64,000 bases of DNA from positions 3,278,501-3,342,500 of the forward strand of contig NZ_JADOVJ010000001.1 of the NCBI RefSeq assembly GCF_015752315.1, in the 5' to 3' direction. How positions within the stretch are numbered: position 1 is the stretch's first letter; the number at the start of each line of letters is the position of its first letter. Source of the DNA: Nocardioides luteus (GTDB lineage Bacteria; Actinomycetota; Actinomycetes; Propionibacteriales; Nocardioidaceae). The notes under the pieces were generated by a model. That model did no database searches, had not been told where the DNA came from, and saw nothing but the letters and a program-made list of their open reading frames with translations. Positions 17,466-26,205 of this stretch are shown here, in pieces. Made by a program: the position numbers and the translations under genes.

Positions 17466-19006
17466 TGAACTCAGCAGCTCCCTCCGAGACGTACCCGATC
17501 GTCATCGCCGGCGCCGGCCCGACGGGCGTCACCGCCGCAACACTGCTGGGGCACTACGGCATCCGATGCCTCGTGCTGGACCGCTGGGACGGGGTCTACC
17601 CCCAGCCTCGCGCTGTTCATCTGGACGACGAAATCTACCGGATCCTCGCCGAGCTCGGGCTGGCAGACGACTTCGCTGCGATCTCGCGACCTGCGCACGG
17701 TCTGCGACTCGTCGACCGGGATCTCCGGGTTCTGGCGGAGTTCGACCGGAGAGGCGAGCAAGGACGCCACGGGCACCCGCGCGCGAACATGTTCGACCAG
17801 CCGGCCCTCGAACACCTCTTGCGCACGAACCTGAAGGACCAGCCGAGCATCACCGTACGTGGCAACGTCGAGGTGACCGATGTGACCCAGGACGGTCACG
17901 GCCGTGTCCGCGTCGACTTCACCGACCGGATCACCGGTGCCCACGAATCGGTCCTGGCGACGTACGTCCTGGGCTGTGACGGTGCGAACAGCGTCGTGCG
18001 GTCCGCCATCGGAGCCCGGATGGAGGACCTGCACTTCGAGCAGCGCTGGCTCGTCGTGGACGTCGCGACCTCGGCCGACCTCGACCAGTGGGAGGGCGTG
18101 CACCAGGTCTGCGACGCCACCCGTGCCGCGACGTACATGCGCATCGGCGAGACCCGGTACCGGTGGGAGTTCCAGCTGCTGCCGGGAGAGACCGCCGACG
18201 ACTTCGCCTCGCTCCAGGCGCTGCTCCCGATGATCCAGCCCTGGGTCAGGGGCACCGCCATCTCCTATCTCGAGCTCGTTCGAGTCGCGGAGTACACCTT
18301 CCGCGCCCAGGTCGCCGACCGGTGGCGCGATGGCAACGTGTTCGTGTTGGGGGACGCCGCACACCTGACCCCGCCCTTCATCGGCCAGGGCATGGGCGCG
18401 GGCCTCCGAGACGCGATGAACCTGACCTGGAAGATCGCCGGTGTGCTGGCCGGAGACCTCCCCGAGAGCGTGCTGGAGACGTACGAGGCCGAGCGCAAAC
18501 CGCATGCTCAGGCGCTGATCCGCCTCGCCAAGCTCATGGGCGTCCTGATGACGCAGGGCGGCCGCGCGGGCGACACCGCTCGCCGGGTCCTCGCCCCGCG
18601 CCTGCGCTACATCCCCGGCATGCGGGCCAGGATCCTGGACAGCGAGACCCCCGCACTGGCGCGCACCGCACTCGTCAGGAGGTCGCGGCTCCGCCGCTCA
18701 CCGGCGGGGCATCTGGCACCGAACGCCGTCATCTCCGACAGCCGTCGGTTCGACCAGACCGTCGGGCACCGGTTCGCTGTCGTCTCCGCACAGCCCCTCA
18801 CCGCCTCCCAACGCTCGCTCCTGACCAGCCGGGGCGCGGTCTCGGTCGAAGCACCCGCCGGCTCCCCACTCCACGCGTGGCTGATCAAGAACCACGTGGC
18901 CGCGGCGCTGGTGCGGCCGGATCGAACGGTCATGCTCGCCAGCCGCGACGCGGCCGCCGTCTGCGCCGCGACTCCGACCTTCCGGCCCGAGCGGGAGCGG
19001 TCGTAG
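17465..19006 (+). CDS. MhpA-like FAD-dependent aromatic hydroxylase
   Basis: This 513-residue class A flavoprotein monooxygenase opens with GAGPTG for FAD and has the second FAD motif GDAAHLTPPFIGQGMGAGL (residues 296-314 or so) followed by RDAMNLTWK. Those details match 3-(3-hydroxyphenyl)propionate hydroxylases (MhpA) closely. It should hydroxylate a phenolic ring ortho to the hydroxyl with NADH and O2. That would supply the catechol cleaved by the dioxygenase encoded first in the operon. The ATG at 17465 shares its A with the DoxX stop codon; the open frame upstream is a shadow. The C-terminal thioredoxin-like domain is short and poorly conserved. Confidence 0.88.
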   Translation: MNSAAPSETYPIVIAGAGPTGVTAATLLGHYGIRCLVLDRWDGVYPQPRAVHLDDEIYRILAELGLADDFAAISRPAHGLRLVDRDLRVLAEFDRRGEQGRHGHPRANMFDQPALEHLLRTNLKDQPSITVRGNVEVTDVTQDGHGRVRVDFTDRITGAHESVLATYVLGCDGANSVVRSAIGARMEDLHFEQRWLVVDVATSADLDQWEGVHQVCDATRAATYMRIGETRYRWEFQLLPGETADDFASLQALLPMIQPWVRGTAISYLELVRVAEYTFRAQVADRWRDGNVFVLGDAAHLTPPFIGQGMGAGLRDAMNLTWKIAGVLAGDLPESVLETYEAERKPHAQALIRLAKLMGVLMTQGGRAGDTARRVLAPRLRYIPGMRARILDSETPALARTALVRRSRLRRSPAGHLAPNAVISDSRRFDQTVGHRFAVVSAQPLTASQRSLLTSRGAVSVEAPAGSPLHAWLIKNHVAAALVRPDRTVMLASRDAAAVCAATPTFRPERERS

Positions 19007-19065
19007 GGCAGCAGCGGCCGACGCGCGTCACCGGCTCCGCGGGCCGCGCATGCGCGGGCATCATT

Positions 19066-20598
19066 TCATCGTCTGGTTCTGGACCGTTGGCCCTTGGCGG
19101 ACTGGGCGAGCATGACCCTGAACACCATGTCGTCCAGGCCGCGGACCTGCAGAGCCTTCCCCGCGACCCGAGCTCCGATCGCGGTTGCTCTGTCCAGCGG
19201 GAATGCTGCCCGGACGTAGATGTACGCCTGGTCGAGGCTGTGCTGGGTCGCAGCCGTGAAGATCCGATCGGCGGCCTGCTGAAGACGTAGCTCGATCCCG
19301 TGCCAATCGGTGCCCACCAGTTTCCCGTCTCGTTTGACGATCCTGCCGTCAACCATGACCAGCTCGACGTCGCCTGCCCCTGCTTGCACGACGACGGTCT
19401 TGACCGGGTCGAGGAGAGGCGACAGGTGGTGCTCCGCGGTGCGCACCAGGATCAGGTCAGCACGCTTCCCGACCTCCAATGTGCCCACCTCGCGGTCCAG
19501 GCCGGCCGCGCGGGCGCCGTCGATGGTGGCGGCGCGCAGGGCGTGCTCCGTGGTCAGCTGCAACTTGTCCGGCATCATCCGGTGGTCGCCGAGCTTGTCG
19601 TTGGCGGCCATGCGCCCGGCTGCCAAGGCCAGGCGCATCTGGGTGAACAGGTCCCCCGAGCCTCCCGAGACGATGTCGACTCCCAGACCACAGGCCACTC
19701 CTGCGTTCCGTGCCCTGGGCCAGATCGGAGTTCCCATACCCATCTGCATCTCGCTCTCCGGGGTCACCGAGATCGAGGCGCCGACGCTCGCGATACGTGA
19801 CAGGTCGGCGCGGGACAGCACGTTCCCGTGGACCAAGAGTGTGCGGTCGTCGATCATGCCCTTCGCCAGGAGTCGGGTGACATAACGGGTGCCGCGGGCG
19901 AACGGCCCGTTGGCGACGTGCACCGAGAACCGATGCGCACCCAGGCGCCGGGCAAGCTCCACCTCCGGGACGGTGTAGTGCAAGGGGGCGAAGAGGAAGT
20001 CGCTGCCGCTGATCCCGAACCGGATCAGACCAGCGTCAGCAGGCAGCCTCGCGGCGCGAAGCCTCTCCGCGTCCTGGTGGCGCCAACGGGAGGTGAAGGT
20101 CCGTTCAGGCTCGATGGGTACGTCGGGGTTGGCGACATCGGGCAGGCCGTAGCAGTAGACGGCTCGAATCCCCGCGTTCTCCAGACCCGTGAGCAACGCG
20201 TCGGCATGATCCGGGGTGACGACCAGGTGAGCGTTGTCGACCACCGTTGTCACGCCGGCGTTCAGCGCATCCAACGCGCCTGCGTAGTTGGCCAGTTCCG
20301 CGTCAGCCGCGGTGAAGTGGGGCGCGTAGCCGTAACGCACCAGCGCCATGTAGTCGTACAGGGTCCCGTCGGCCAAGGTGGCTCGCAGGAGCGACTGCCA
20401 GGTGTGACGGTGCGTGTCGACCATGCCGGGCATGACGATGCCTGCACGTGCGTCGACCACCTCGGCATCGGTGACTCCGAGGTCTTGTCCGATCGCGGCG
20501 ATCCGACCGTCCTCGACCAACAGCTGGTTGAGTCCAGGCGGAGCCGGTTCGGCGACGGTCAGCAGGTTGGCGTTGGTGATCAGTACGCGTCTGGACAT
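19066..20598 (-). CDS. Amidohydrolase family metal-dependent hydrolase
   Basis: This 510-residue protein has the amidohydrolase layout. A split beta-sandwich (LITNANLLTV, then the RADLILVRTAEHHLSPL region) surrounds a TIM barrel with the metal motif DTHRHTWQ near residue 60. Further ligand candidates are VHVANGPF, LLVHGNVLS and LGVDIVSGG. It resembles the TrzN/AtzB and cytosine-deaminase-like group, which hydrolyse or deaminate ring substituents. It is 27 bp after the FAD monooxygenase gene and is the last gene of the operon that starts at 23914. The substrate is not known. An 80-residue helical C-terminal extension follows the canonical domain. Confidence 0.85.
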   Translation of the reverse strand: MSRRVLITNANLLTVAEPAPPGLNQLLVEDGRIAAIGQDLGVTDAEVVDARAGIVMPGMVDTHRHTWQSLLRATLADGTLYDYMALVRYGYAPHFTAADAELANYAGALDALNAGVTTVVDNAHLVVTPDHADALLTGLENAGIRAVYCYGLPDVANPDVPIEPERTFTSRWRHQDAERLRAARLPADAGLIRFGISGSDFLFAPLHYTVPEVELARRLGAHRFSVHVANGPFARGTRYVTRLLAKGMIDDRTLLVHGNVLSRADLSRIASVGASISVTPESEMQMGMGTPIWPRARNAGVACGLGVDIVSGGSGDLFTQMRLALAAGRMAANDKLGDHRMMPDKLQLTTEHALRAATIDGARAAGLDREVGTLEVGKRADLILVRTAEHHLSPLLDPVKTVVVQAGAGDVELVMVDGRIVKRDGKLVGTDWHGIELRLQQAADRIFTAATQHSLDQAYIYVRAAFPLDRATAIGARVAGKALQVRGLDDMVFRVMLAQSAKGQRSRTRR

Positions 20599-20625
20599 GG
20601 TTCCACCTCGGATCGATTGCGGCTT

Positions 20626-22170
20626 TCAGGTGGCGGAGGGGGTCAGCAGTGAGATCGCGGCCTGCGTCTTGCTGACCATGTCTCGTGAGGCGACCGAGGC
20701 GAGATAGCCATCCGGGCGCACCAGGAGCAGCGTGTCCTCGTCGACTCCGTAGGAGTCGCGGAAGCTCCCGTTGTCATCGGTCAGAATCAGATCGGCGGTC
20801 GGGGACTGTGCGTCGATCGCCACCGTCCTCAGGGCCGCGCCGGCCGCTGGCCACTGGATCTCGCTCAACGCACGAGCTGCTCCGTCGCCGTAAGCGACGG
20901 CGGTGAAGTGTGGGCCTCGGTAGGCATCGAACATCCTCGTGGGCTTGCCCTCGGCGTCGACCACCTTGGCATCCGGCGCGCGGTCGCCGCCGCTGAGCCC
21001 GCTGGTGGTCTGGTCACCGGAGGCTGCCAGCGGACCGCCCCGATACGTGATCCCGAGCTGCTGTTCGTCCTTGCCACGACGGATGCTGGTGGGATCGAGC
21101 TTGCCGATGGCCTCGTACTTCTTGGTCGACAGGCCGAGGACTCCGGCTGCGATGGGCTGGCGCTCGGCCTCGTAGGAGTCGAGAAGGGCGTCGTCAGCTC
21201 CCCCGAGGACCTGGCCGAGCTTCCAGCCGAGGTTGTAGGCGTCCTGGATGCCGGTGTTGAGGCCTTGAGCTCCTGCGGGGGTGTGCACGTGCGCTGCGTC
21301 CCCGGCGATGAAGACCCGGCCCTGGCGATAGCTGCTGGCGAGCCGGGTGTTGGGGCGGAACACCGACCGCCAGCGAATGTCTTGGAGCTCGACACCCGAT
21401 GCGTGGGTGTGGGCACGGATCCGCGCGTTGATCTCGTCGAGATCGGTGGGCGGGTTCTCGTCCGGCGCGAGCCGGACCATCCATTGGAAGAGATCGCTGT
21501 CGGGCAATGGGCACGCCGCGACGAAGCCTGCACGGAGGCGGGGCCACATGTGCCACCGGTCTCGCGACAGGCCGGTGGTGGTGGCGTCGACGATGAGGAT
21601 GCGGTCCTGCTCGTCGGTCGACCCGATGAAGTCGATGCCGAGTGTGGAGCGGGTCGTGCTCGCACCACCGTCGGTGCCGACCAGGTAGCGGGCGGTGACG
21701 TGTTCGACACCGGCGGCCGTGGTGAGGGTCGCGGTGACCGTCGTGTCGTCCTGGGTGAATCCGGTGATCTCGGTGCCGTACTCGACCTTGCCGCCCAGCT
21801 CGGCGAACCGAGCGTGCAGCGCCGCGTCGGTGGCGAACTGAGGAATGAGCCACGTGTTGGGGTACGGCACGTCGGCGGTGGCCGCGCGGTTCTTCATCAT
21901 GCTCCACGGGATCACGGCCCGCCCGAGGTGGAGGCCGAGCTTGGGATACAGGCTCCCCTGGTCGAGGACGGCCGAGAGAACACCGAGATCGTCGAGGACC
22001 TCGAGTGTTCGCGGCTGGAGTCCCTTCGCGCGGGACCCTTCAAAGGAGTGCGGTGCCTTGTCGACGATCCGGACGTCGAGGCCGCGACGCACCAGGTCGA
22101 TCGCCAGCGCCGAGCCACTCGGGCCGGCACCAGCGATGAGTACGTCGATCACGGTGTCATCTGTCTTCAT
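20626..22170 (-). CDS. FAD-dependent aromatic monooxygenase
   Basis: This 514-residue class A flavin hydroxylase has GAGPSG near residue 14, a central DG-type motif (GTDGGASTTR) and the second FAD motif GDAAHVHTPAGAQGLNTGIQ. The C-terminus has the thioredoxin-like fold of PheA/PgaE-type enzymes. It should insert oxygen into a phenolic or polyketide-like ring using NAD(P)H. Its ATG overlaps the upstream hydrolase stop by four bases (ATGA). A much longer open frame in the same phase begins at 23271 but runs through the hydrolase genes and is not the gene. The substrate is unknown. Confidence 0.9.
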   Translation of the reverse strand: MKTDDTVIDVLIAGAGPSGSALAIDLVRRGLDVRIVDKAPHSFEGSRAKGLQPRTLEVLDDLGVLSAVLDQGSLYPKLGLHLGRAVIPWSMMKNRAATADVPYPNTWLIPQFATDAALHARFAELGGKVEYGTEITGFTQDDTTVTATLTTAAGVEHVTARYLVGTDGGASTTRSTLGIDFIGSTDEQDRILIVDATTTGLSRDRWHMWPRLRAGFVAACPLPDSDLFQWMVRLAPDENPPTDLDEINARIRAHTHASGVELQDIRWRSVFRPNTRLASSYRQGRVFIAGDAAHVHTPAGAQGLNTGIQDAYNLGWKLGQVLGGADDALLDSYEAERQPIAAGVLGLSTKKYEAIGKLDPTSIRRGKDEQQLGITYRGGPLAASGDQTTSGLSGGDRAPDAKVVDAEGKPTRMFDAYRGPHFTAVAYGDGAARALSEIQWPAAGAALRTVAIDAQSPTADLILTDDNGSFRDSYGVDEDTLLLVRPDGYLASVASRDMVSKTQAAISLLTPSAT

Positions 22171-23057
22171 TGCTCGAGCCGTTCTGTTGGATGGGTGGTG
22201 AACGACGCGACCAGGTGCGCGACCTCGTCGGGTCGCTCGAGTGGCGTCATGTGCCCGCACTGCGCGATCACGTGACACTGTCGCGGCTGCAGGAGTGTGC
22301 GAGCCTCGTCGAGGCTGGCGATGGGGGTGACGTGGTCGTCGTCGCCCCAGATGAGCATGGTGGGAATGCCCGAGTGGCCGGTGCGACCGAAGAGTTCGGC
22401 CCGGCCGTGCAGGGGCAGATTCTGCAGCGTCGAGAACAACGCGTACATGGAGCCTTGGTAGCGAAACGCGTCGCGCACCATCCGGGTCAGGGCCGCCGCA
22501 CTTGCGTCGTCCCGCACGTTGTGGCCCAGGTGGTTTTCCAGAATTCGCCGTCCGAGCCGTCTGCCGACGAACGCGGCAGCGTGATCGCTCTTGAAGAGCC
22601 AACGGCTCGCCGGGGCGGCGGACAGCCCTGCCGGCCCGGCAAGAGTCAGGCTCTTGATGTCCGAGCGGCCCGCCACGTACGCCATGGCGATGATCGCGCC
22701 CATCGAGGTCCCGACAACGTGGTGAGGTGGGAGTCCGAGCGCGTCCACGAGCTCCTCGACCTGACCGACGAATACTGCCTCGTCGTAGTCGCACGTCAGG
22801 CGCTGCGAATACCCACGTCCATAGGCGCTGAACGCGAGCGTTCGCAATCCCATGCCGTGCAGGTGCTCGGCCAGGCCGTCCCAGTAGAACAGGGGAACGG
22901 TCAACCCTCCGGTGAGGACGACGGTCTCGCCGTCCTCGGGGCCGGTCAGCTCGTAGTGCGTCACGCCCTGGGACAGCTCGACGAAGCTTCCGCGTAGGCC
23001 GCGCCTCGCTCGCTCGTCCAGGAGAAGGTCCTCTCCTTGACCGACGAAGTACTTCAT
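22167..23057 (-). CDS. Alpha/beta hydrolase
   Basis: A 296-residue alpha/beta-hydrolase. The nucleophile elbow is GTSMGA near residue 118, the acid is probably in GDDDHVTP, and the His in AQCGHMTPLERP. The usual HG oxyanion motif is replaced by TGGLTVPLFYWD, so the oxyanion hole differs from its neighbour at 23054. It may cleave a C-C bond of a ring-opened product or an ester. It overlaps both neighbours by ATGA, so all three are translationally coupled. I chose the ATG at 23057 because that overlap is exact and conserved sequence begins there. Confidence 0.87.
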   Translation of the reverse strand: MKYFVGQGEDLLLDERARRGLRGSFVELSQGVTHYELTGPEDGETVVLTGGLTVPLFYWDGLAEHLHGMGLRTLAFSAYGRGYSQRLTCDYDEAVFVGQVEELVDALGLPPHHVVGTSMGAIIAMAYVAGRSDIKSLTLAGPAGLSAAPASRWLFKSDHAAAFVGRRLGRRILENHLGHNVRDDASAAALTRMVRDAFRYQGSMYALFSTLQNLPLHGRAELFGRTGHSGIPTMLIWGDDDHVTPIASLDEARTLLQPRQCHVIAQCGHMTPLERPDEVAHLVASFTTHPTERLEQ

Positions 23058-23914
23058 GATCGCGCCCCGTCCTGCGTCGGGCGATCTCTGTGGAGATCCG
23101 GATCGCCTTCCAGAAACTCGCGGATCCGCGCGGCAGCCCACTCAGGGTCCTCCTCGGGCAGCAAGTGGCCCCCGGTCGGGTGGGTCCGCTCGACCGCTCC
23201 CGGGATGTCCCGGCCGAAGTGCTGAGCGTCGATCGACGCGCTGCGAAGCACGAGCGTCGGTACGGCGACATCAGGAATCAGGCTGCTGCGATCCTCCTGG
23301 TCCGTGTTCGCGAAGTCGACGAAGGCAGACCGGTTGCCAGGGAGGTTCATCATCGCGTGGACGCGGTCGACCATCGCCTCGTCCACGATCGACGGTCGAC
23401 CGACAAGCGCGCGAAGGTTGCGCTCCGTCGCCCGCCTCGGAAGCCCGCGCCGCAGCAGCGGACGGAGGATCGGGTTGCGGGCCAGTCGTATGCCCATCGG
23501 GAGAGACTTCTCGGGGTAGCCCGTGGCGTTGATGAGCACCAGGTTCTCCACCCGAGAGGGTTCGGCCAGGGCAAGGTTCCAGCCGATGTTGCCGCCGAGC
23601 GAGTTGCCGACGACGGAGAAGCGTTCCAGGCCCAGCTCGGTCATGAACCCAGCGACCGTGTCGACGTACGTCGACACCCGGTAGTCCCTGTCGGGGCGCG
23701 GTCCGGTGAGCCCGAAACCAGGGAGGTCGAGGGTGATGACGTCGAACGACGTGGACAGGCGCTCCGCGACGCGCTCGAAACCGTGGATCGACGAGCCGCT
23801 CCCGTGCAGCAGCAGAAGCGGGCGGCCGCTGCCGGAGCGCTTGAAGTGCAGCCGCAGGTCGCCGACGACGGCGAATCGAGAGTCCGGGTCCGGATCAACA
23901 AGGGAGGATTTCAT
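23054..23914 (-). CDS. Alpha/beta hydrolase
   Basis: A 286-residue alpha/beta-hydrolase with the standard LHGSGSSIHGF oxyanion segment, nucleophile elbow GNSLGG near residue 105, and terminal His in PTGGHLLPEEDP. It looks like MhpC-type C-C hydrolases that act on meta-cleavage products, though esterases share these motifs. It is the first gene of the operon that also encodes a second hydrolase, an FAD monooxygenase and an amidohydrolase. The start at 23914 (MKSSLVD) leaves 65 bp to the divergent TetR gene. No dioxygenase is in the operon. Confidence 0.87.
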   Translation of the reverse strand: MKSSLVDPDPDSRFAVVGDLRLHFKRSGSGRPLLLLHGSGSSIHGFERVAERLSTSFDVITLDLPGFGLTGPRPDRDYRVSTYVDTVAGFMTELGLERFSVVGNSLGGNIGWNLALAEPSRVENLVLINATGYPEKSLPMGIRLARNPILRPLLRRGLPRRATERNLRALVGRPSIVDEAMVDRVHAMMNLPGNRSAFVDFANTDQEDRSSLIPDVAVPTLVLRSASIDAQHFGRDIPGAVERTHPTGGHLLPEEDPEWAAARIREFLEGDPDLHRDRPTQDGARS

Positions 23915-23957
23915 AACGGATACAGTGTTGTCATTAATGCTGGCGCTTGTCAACAAC

Positions 23958-23980
23958 TATCGGATACGATGTAACCGATA
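23958..23980. promoter_or_regulatory. Putative operator of the divergent TetR/hydrolase pair
   Basis: TATCGG-N11-CCGATA is a perfect inverted repeat ending on the first base of the TetR start codon. A CGGATAC half-copy recurs at 23917-23923, close to the hydrolase start. The 65-bp gap is strikingly AT-rich. This arrangement fits a TetR repressor controlling itself and the catabolic operon. Binding is inferred. Confidence 0.55.
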
Positions 23981-24696
23981 TGAATGCGCGCACTGATTCC
24001 GCTGCCGAATCGACCTCAGGTCCGGACGGCGACACCGACGCCCCTCGTCCTGGCCGCTCGCGCGGCCGTCCGCCTGTCCCCAAGGAACGAATCGTTGCGA
24101 CAGCACTGAAGATCGTTGACGAGGAAGGTGCCGAGGCCCTCTCGCTCCGCGTTCTGGCGCAACGGCTGGACTCGAGCACCGCGACCCTGTATCGACACTT
24201 CTCCAATCGGGCCGAGCTGATCAACCACGTGATCGACCACACGTTCGGCAGGGTCCCTGTTCAGGTCGACGAGCTCCGGAGCCTCGGCTGGGAGAACGCG
24301 TGCCGAGCCATGGCCACGTGGATGTTCGAGAACCTTCGACGCCATCCGAACGTCGCACCCCTACTCCTCGCCCAGGTGCCCACCGGGCCGAATGCGTTGG
24401 CACTGCGGGAGGTCGCCCTCCAGGTGCTTCTGGACGCCGGGTTCCAGCCACCAGTCGCAATCCGTTGCTACGCGACGCTCGCGCGATTCGTCCTGGGTTT
24501 CGCCATCCAGCTCAACGGTGAGGACACAGAGGACGCGGCACCCGCCCAGGCCTATCGGAACCCCGGCGACGACAGCCGCCCCGCCTCAGCTGCCGTGGCC
24601 GACTTCTTCCCCGTCCCGCTGGATGACGAGTTCAGCTTCGGCCTCAATCTTCTGGTGACCGGACTGGCCCAACTGCGACGAGAAGGAAGCGCATGA
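23980..24696 (+). CDS. TetR family transcriptional regulator
   Basis: A 238-residue regulator. After a disordered, Arg/Pro-rich N-terminus of about 35 residues comes the TetR helix-turn-helix: RIVATALKIVDEEGAEALSL, then RVLAQRLDSSTATLYRHF. The LYRHF ending is the classical recognition helix of the TetR/TetR_C group. The C-terminal domain is helical and probably binds a substrate of the divergent operon. The ATG at 23980 is preceded by no strong ribosome site, and the operator touches it. Its stop overlaps the ATG of the next open frame by four bases. Confidence 0.88.
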   Translation: MNARTDSAAESTSGPDGDTDAPRPGRSRGRPPVPKERIVATALKIVDEEGAEALSLRVLAQRLDSSTATLYRHFSNRAELINHVIDHTFGRVPVQVDELRSLGWENACRAMATWMFENLRRHPNVAPLLLAQVPTGPNALALREVALQVLLDAGFQPPVAIRCYATLARFVLGFAIQLNGEDTEDAAPAQAYRNPGDDSRPASAAVADFFPVPLDDEFSFGLNLLVTGLAQLRREGSA

Positions 24697-25037
24697 GGTC
24701 CTCACAACCCTCTCGAGAACCCGCGCGAGGCTCCGCCGAGGGCTCCGGCTCGAGCTCGGTCGAGATCCCAGCGGCAGCAGCGCGCATCGCCGCCACCGCC
24801 CCACCGGGCCGAATCCCCTTGCCGATCAACCGGCTCACGGCACCTCTCCTCCGGGCAGCCGTCAATCGGCGCGTTCGCCAGCAGATGCGTACGGCGCTCA
24901 CGAACTTCGACGGCGACATCGCCGAGGACAACGTCGCCGGCGTGCGCGTCACCCGCGCTTGGAAACGCTCAGCAGCACTGAACGGTGGCATGCAGCCATG
25001 GGCCGTCTCACCCAGATCAGCCGGGTCCGAACTCTGA
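24693..25037 (+). CDS. Hypothetical protein, possibly a gene remnant
   Basis: A 114-residue frame starting at an ATG that overlaps the TetR stop (ATGA). The first 35 residues are low-complexity Ser/Glu/Ala. Residues 38-85 look like real protein (PGRIPLPINRLTAPLLRAAV, then an Arg-rich helix). The end loses any pattern, which suggests a truncated gene. I recognise no family. If it is not real, the stretch 24697-25152 holds nothing else I can name. The start overlap argues for it; composition argues against. Confidence 0.35.
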   Translation: MRSSQPSREPARGSAEGSGSSSVEIPAAAARIAATAPPGRIPLPINRLTAPLLRAAVNRRVRQQMRTALTNFDGDIAEDNVAGVRVTRAWKRSAALNGGMQPWAVSPRSAGSEL

Positions 25038-25152
25038 CCAGGTCATGTATCTGAGCGGGGTCCACGGTCCGTCCGCGACGAAGTGCGCGTGGCCACCTGT
25101 TCAGGCAGTTTGTCAGGCAAGACCGGACAATCGTTCGACGGACCGAAAAGCA

Positions 25153-25196
25153 AACCAGCCTCCGACCCGGGTAAAACACCTGGTCGGAGGCTGGTT
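25153..25196 (-). terminator. Terminator downstream of tRNA-Val
   Basis: Arms 25153-25167 and 25182-25196 pair perfectly over 15 bp (AACCAGCCTCCGACC with its complement) around a 14-base loop. On the minus strand a T-rich stretch (TTTGCTTTT) follows, so it is oriented to end the tRNA transcript, whose 3' end is only eight bases away. Confidence 0.82.
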
Positions 25197-25203
25197 CTTC
25201 GCG

Positions 25204-25275
25204 TGCGTGATACTGGGTTCGAACCAGTGACCCCTTCGGTGTGAACGAAGTGCGCTACCACTGCGCCAATCACGC
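25204..25275 (-). tRNA. tRNA-Val (anticodon CAC)
   Basis: The 72-nt cloverleaf folds fully. The acceptor stem is GCGTGAT/ATCACGC, the D stem GCGC/GCGC with AGTGGTA loop, and the anticodon stem CTTCG/CGAAG with loop TTCACAC (anticodon CAC, reading GTG). The T stem is ACTGG/CCAGT with a TTCGAAC loop. CCA is not encoded. It reads GTG valine codons, the major valine codon type in such GC-rich genomes. A strong terminator follows. No integrase or repeated tRNA end is visible nearby. Confidence 0.95.
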
Positions 25276-25387
25276 GTTGCGGGTGAAACATTAGCGCATC
25301 CGCTCGCCGGACCCACATTCGGGGACACGCCGGACGTAGGCTCCGAGCCATCGGCACGACACCCGAGGGCAACCCGAAGGAGCAACG

Positions 25388-26197
25388 ATGCTCGCGTACG
25401 AACGGACCGGCAGCGGGGAGCCGCTGCTCCTGATCCATGGGATCGCGCACCGCCGGCAGGCGTGGGCGGGGGTGGTGGAGCGGCTGGCCGACGAGTTCGA
25501 GGTGATCACGGTCGATCTGCCGGGACACGGTGAGTCGCCGGCGTTCGATCTGGCGGGACGTACGGTGCGGGAGGCGGTGACGGCGGAGCTCCATGCGCTG
25601 CGCAGCGAGCTCGGGGTCGAGCGGCCGCACGTCGCGGGCAACAGCCTCGGCGGGCTGCTCGCGCTGGAGATGGGCGATGCCGGGCACGCGCGTACGGTGA
25701 CGGCGCTCTCCCCCGCCGGGTTCTGGATGAACCGCGTCGACTACCTCTACGTGCGCGGGCTGTTCGCCGGCATCCAGGCGGTCGCGCGGCCGCTGGCGCC
25801 TGTGGCGGGGACCGTGCTGCAGTCTCGGGTGGCGCGTACGGTCACGATGAGCCCCTTCTTCGCCCACCCGGAGCGGATCGACCCGGCGGTCGCGGCCGCC
25901 GACACGGCCAACATGGTCACCTCGCGGGAAGGGATCAAGACGTTCTTCAGCGGTGTCTACCGCTACGACTACCCCGGACCGCCCGAGCCCGAGGTCCCCA
26001 CCACGATCGCCTGGGCATCGCGCGACCTCACCCTGCTTCCCTACCAGGCGAAGGTGGCCGCGCGACGCCTTCCGCACGCAAACCATCGGTGGCTGGCGGG
26101 GTGCGGCCACGTACCGATGAACGATGACCCCGACCTGGTGGCCGAGGTCATCCGCGAGACCGCCCGTACGCAGCCGCGCGGCCAGCAGGTCGCCTAG
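25388..26197 (+). CDS. Alpha/beta hydrolase
   Basis: This 269-residue cytosolic protein has the alpha/beta-hydrolase set: LIHGIAHRRQAW for the oxyanion hole, DLPGHGES, nucleophile elbow GNSLGG near residue 82, and the catalytic His in GCGHVPMNDDP. GAAGGAGCAACG precedes the ATG. It stands alone between the tRNA and a convergent SnoaL gene with an 8-bp gap. The substrate is unknown; the sequence is of the broad esterase/epoxide hydrolase-like group. The codon use is like its neighbours. Confidence 0.87.
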   Translation: MLAYERTGSGEPLLLIHGIAHRRQAWAGVVERLADEFEVITVDLPGHGESPAFDLAGRTVREAVTAELHALRSELGVERPHVAGNSLGGLLALEMGDAGHARTVTALSPAGFWMNRVDYLYVRGLFAGIQAVARPLAPVAGTVLQSRVARTVTMSPFFAHPERIDPAVAAADTANMVTSREGIKTFFSGVYRYDYPGPPEPEVPTTIAWASRDLTLLPYQAKVAARRLPHANHRWLAGCGHVPMNDDPDLVAEVIRETARTQPRGQQVA

Positions 26198-26205
26198 CAG
26201 GTCGC

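Noticed and set aside
19020..19062. CCGCGCATGCGCGG palindrome between convergent genes as a terminator.
   Set aside because: It is a perfect palindrome with no loop, so a stable hairpin would need to open the centre. The evidence is too weak to call.
22171..23271. Long open frame fused to the FAD monooxygenase, total 881 residues.
   Set aside because: The added section is antisense-type composition overlapping both hydrolase genes, which have clear motifs and ATGA overlaps. The monooxygenase ATG at 22170 is the natural start.
25153..25275. tRNA-Val as a possible integration site of a genomic island.
   Set aside because: No integrase, direct repeat of the tRNA 3' end or composition break is visible on either side. 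Only the normal tRNA terminator is present.
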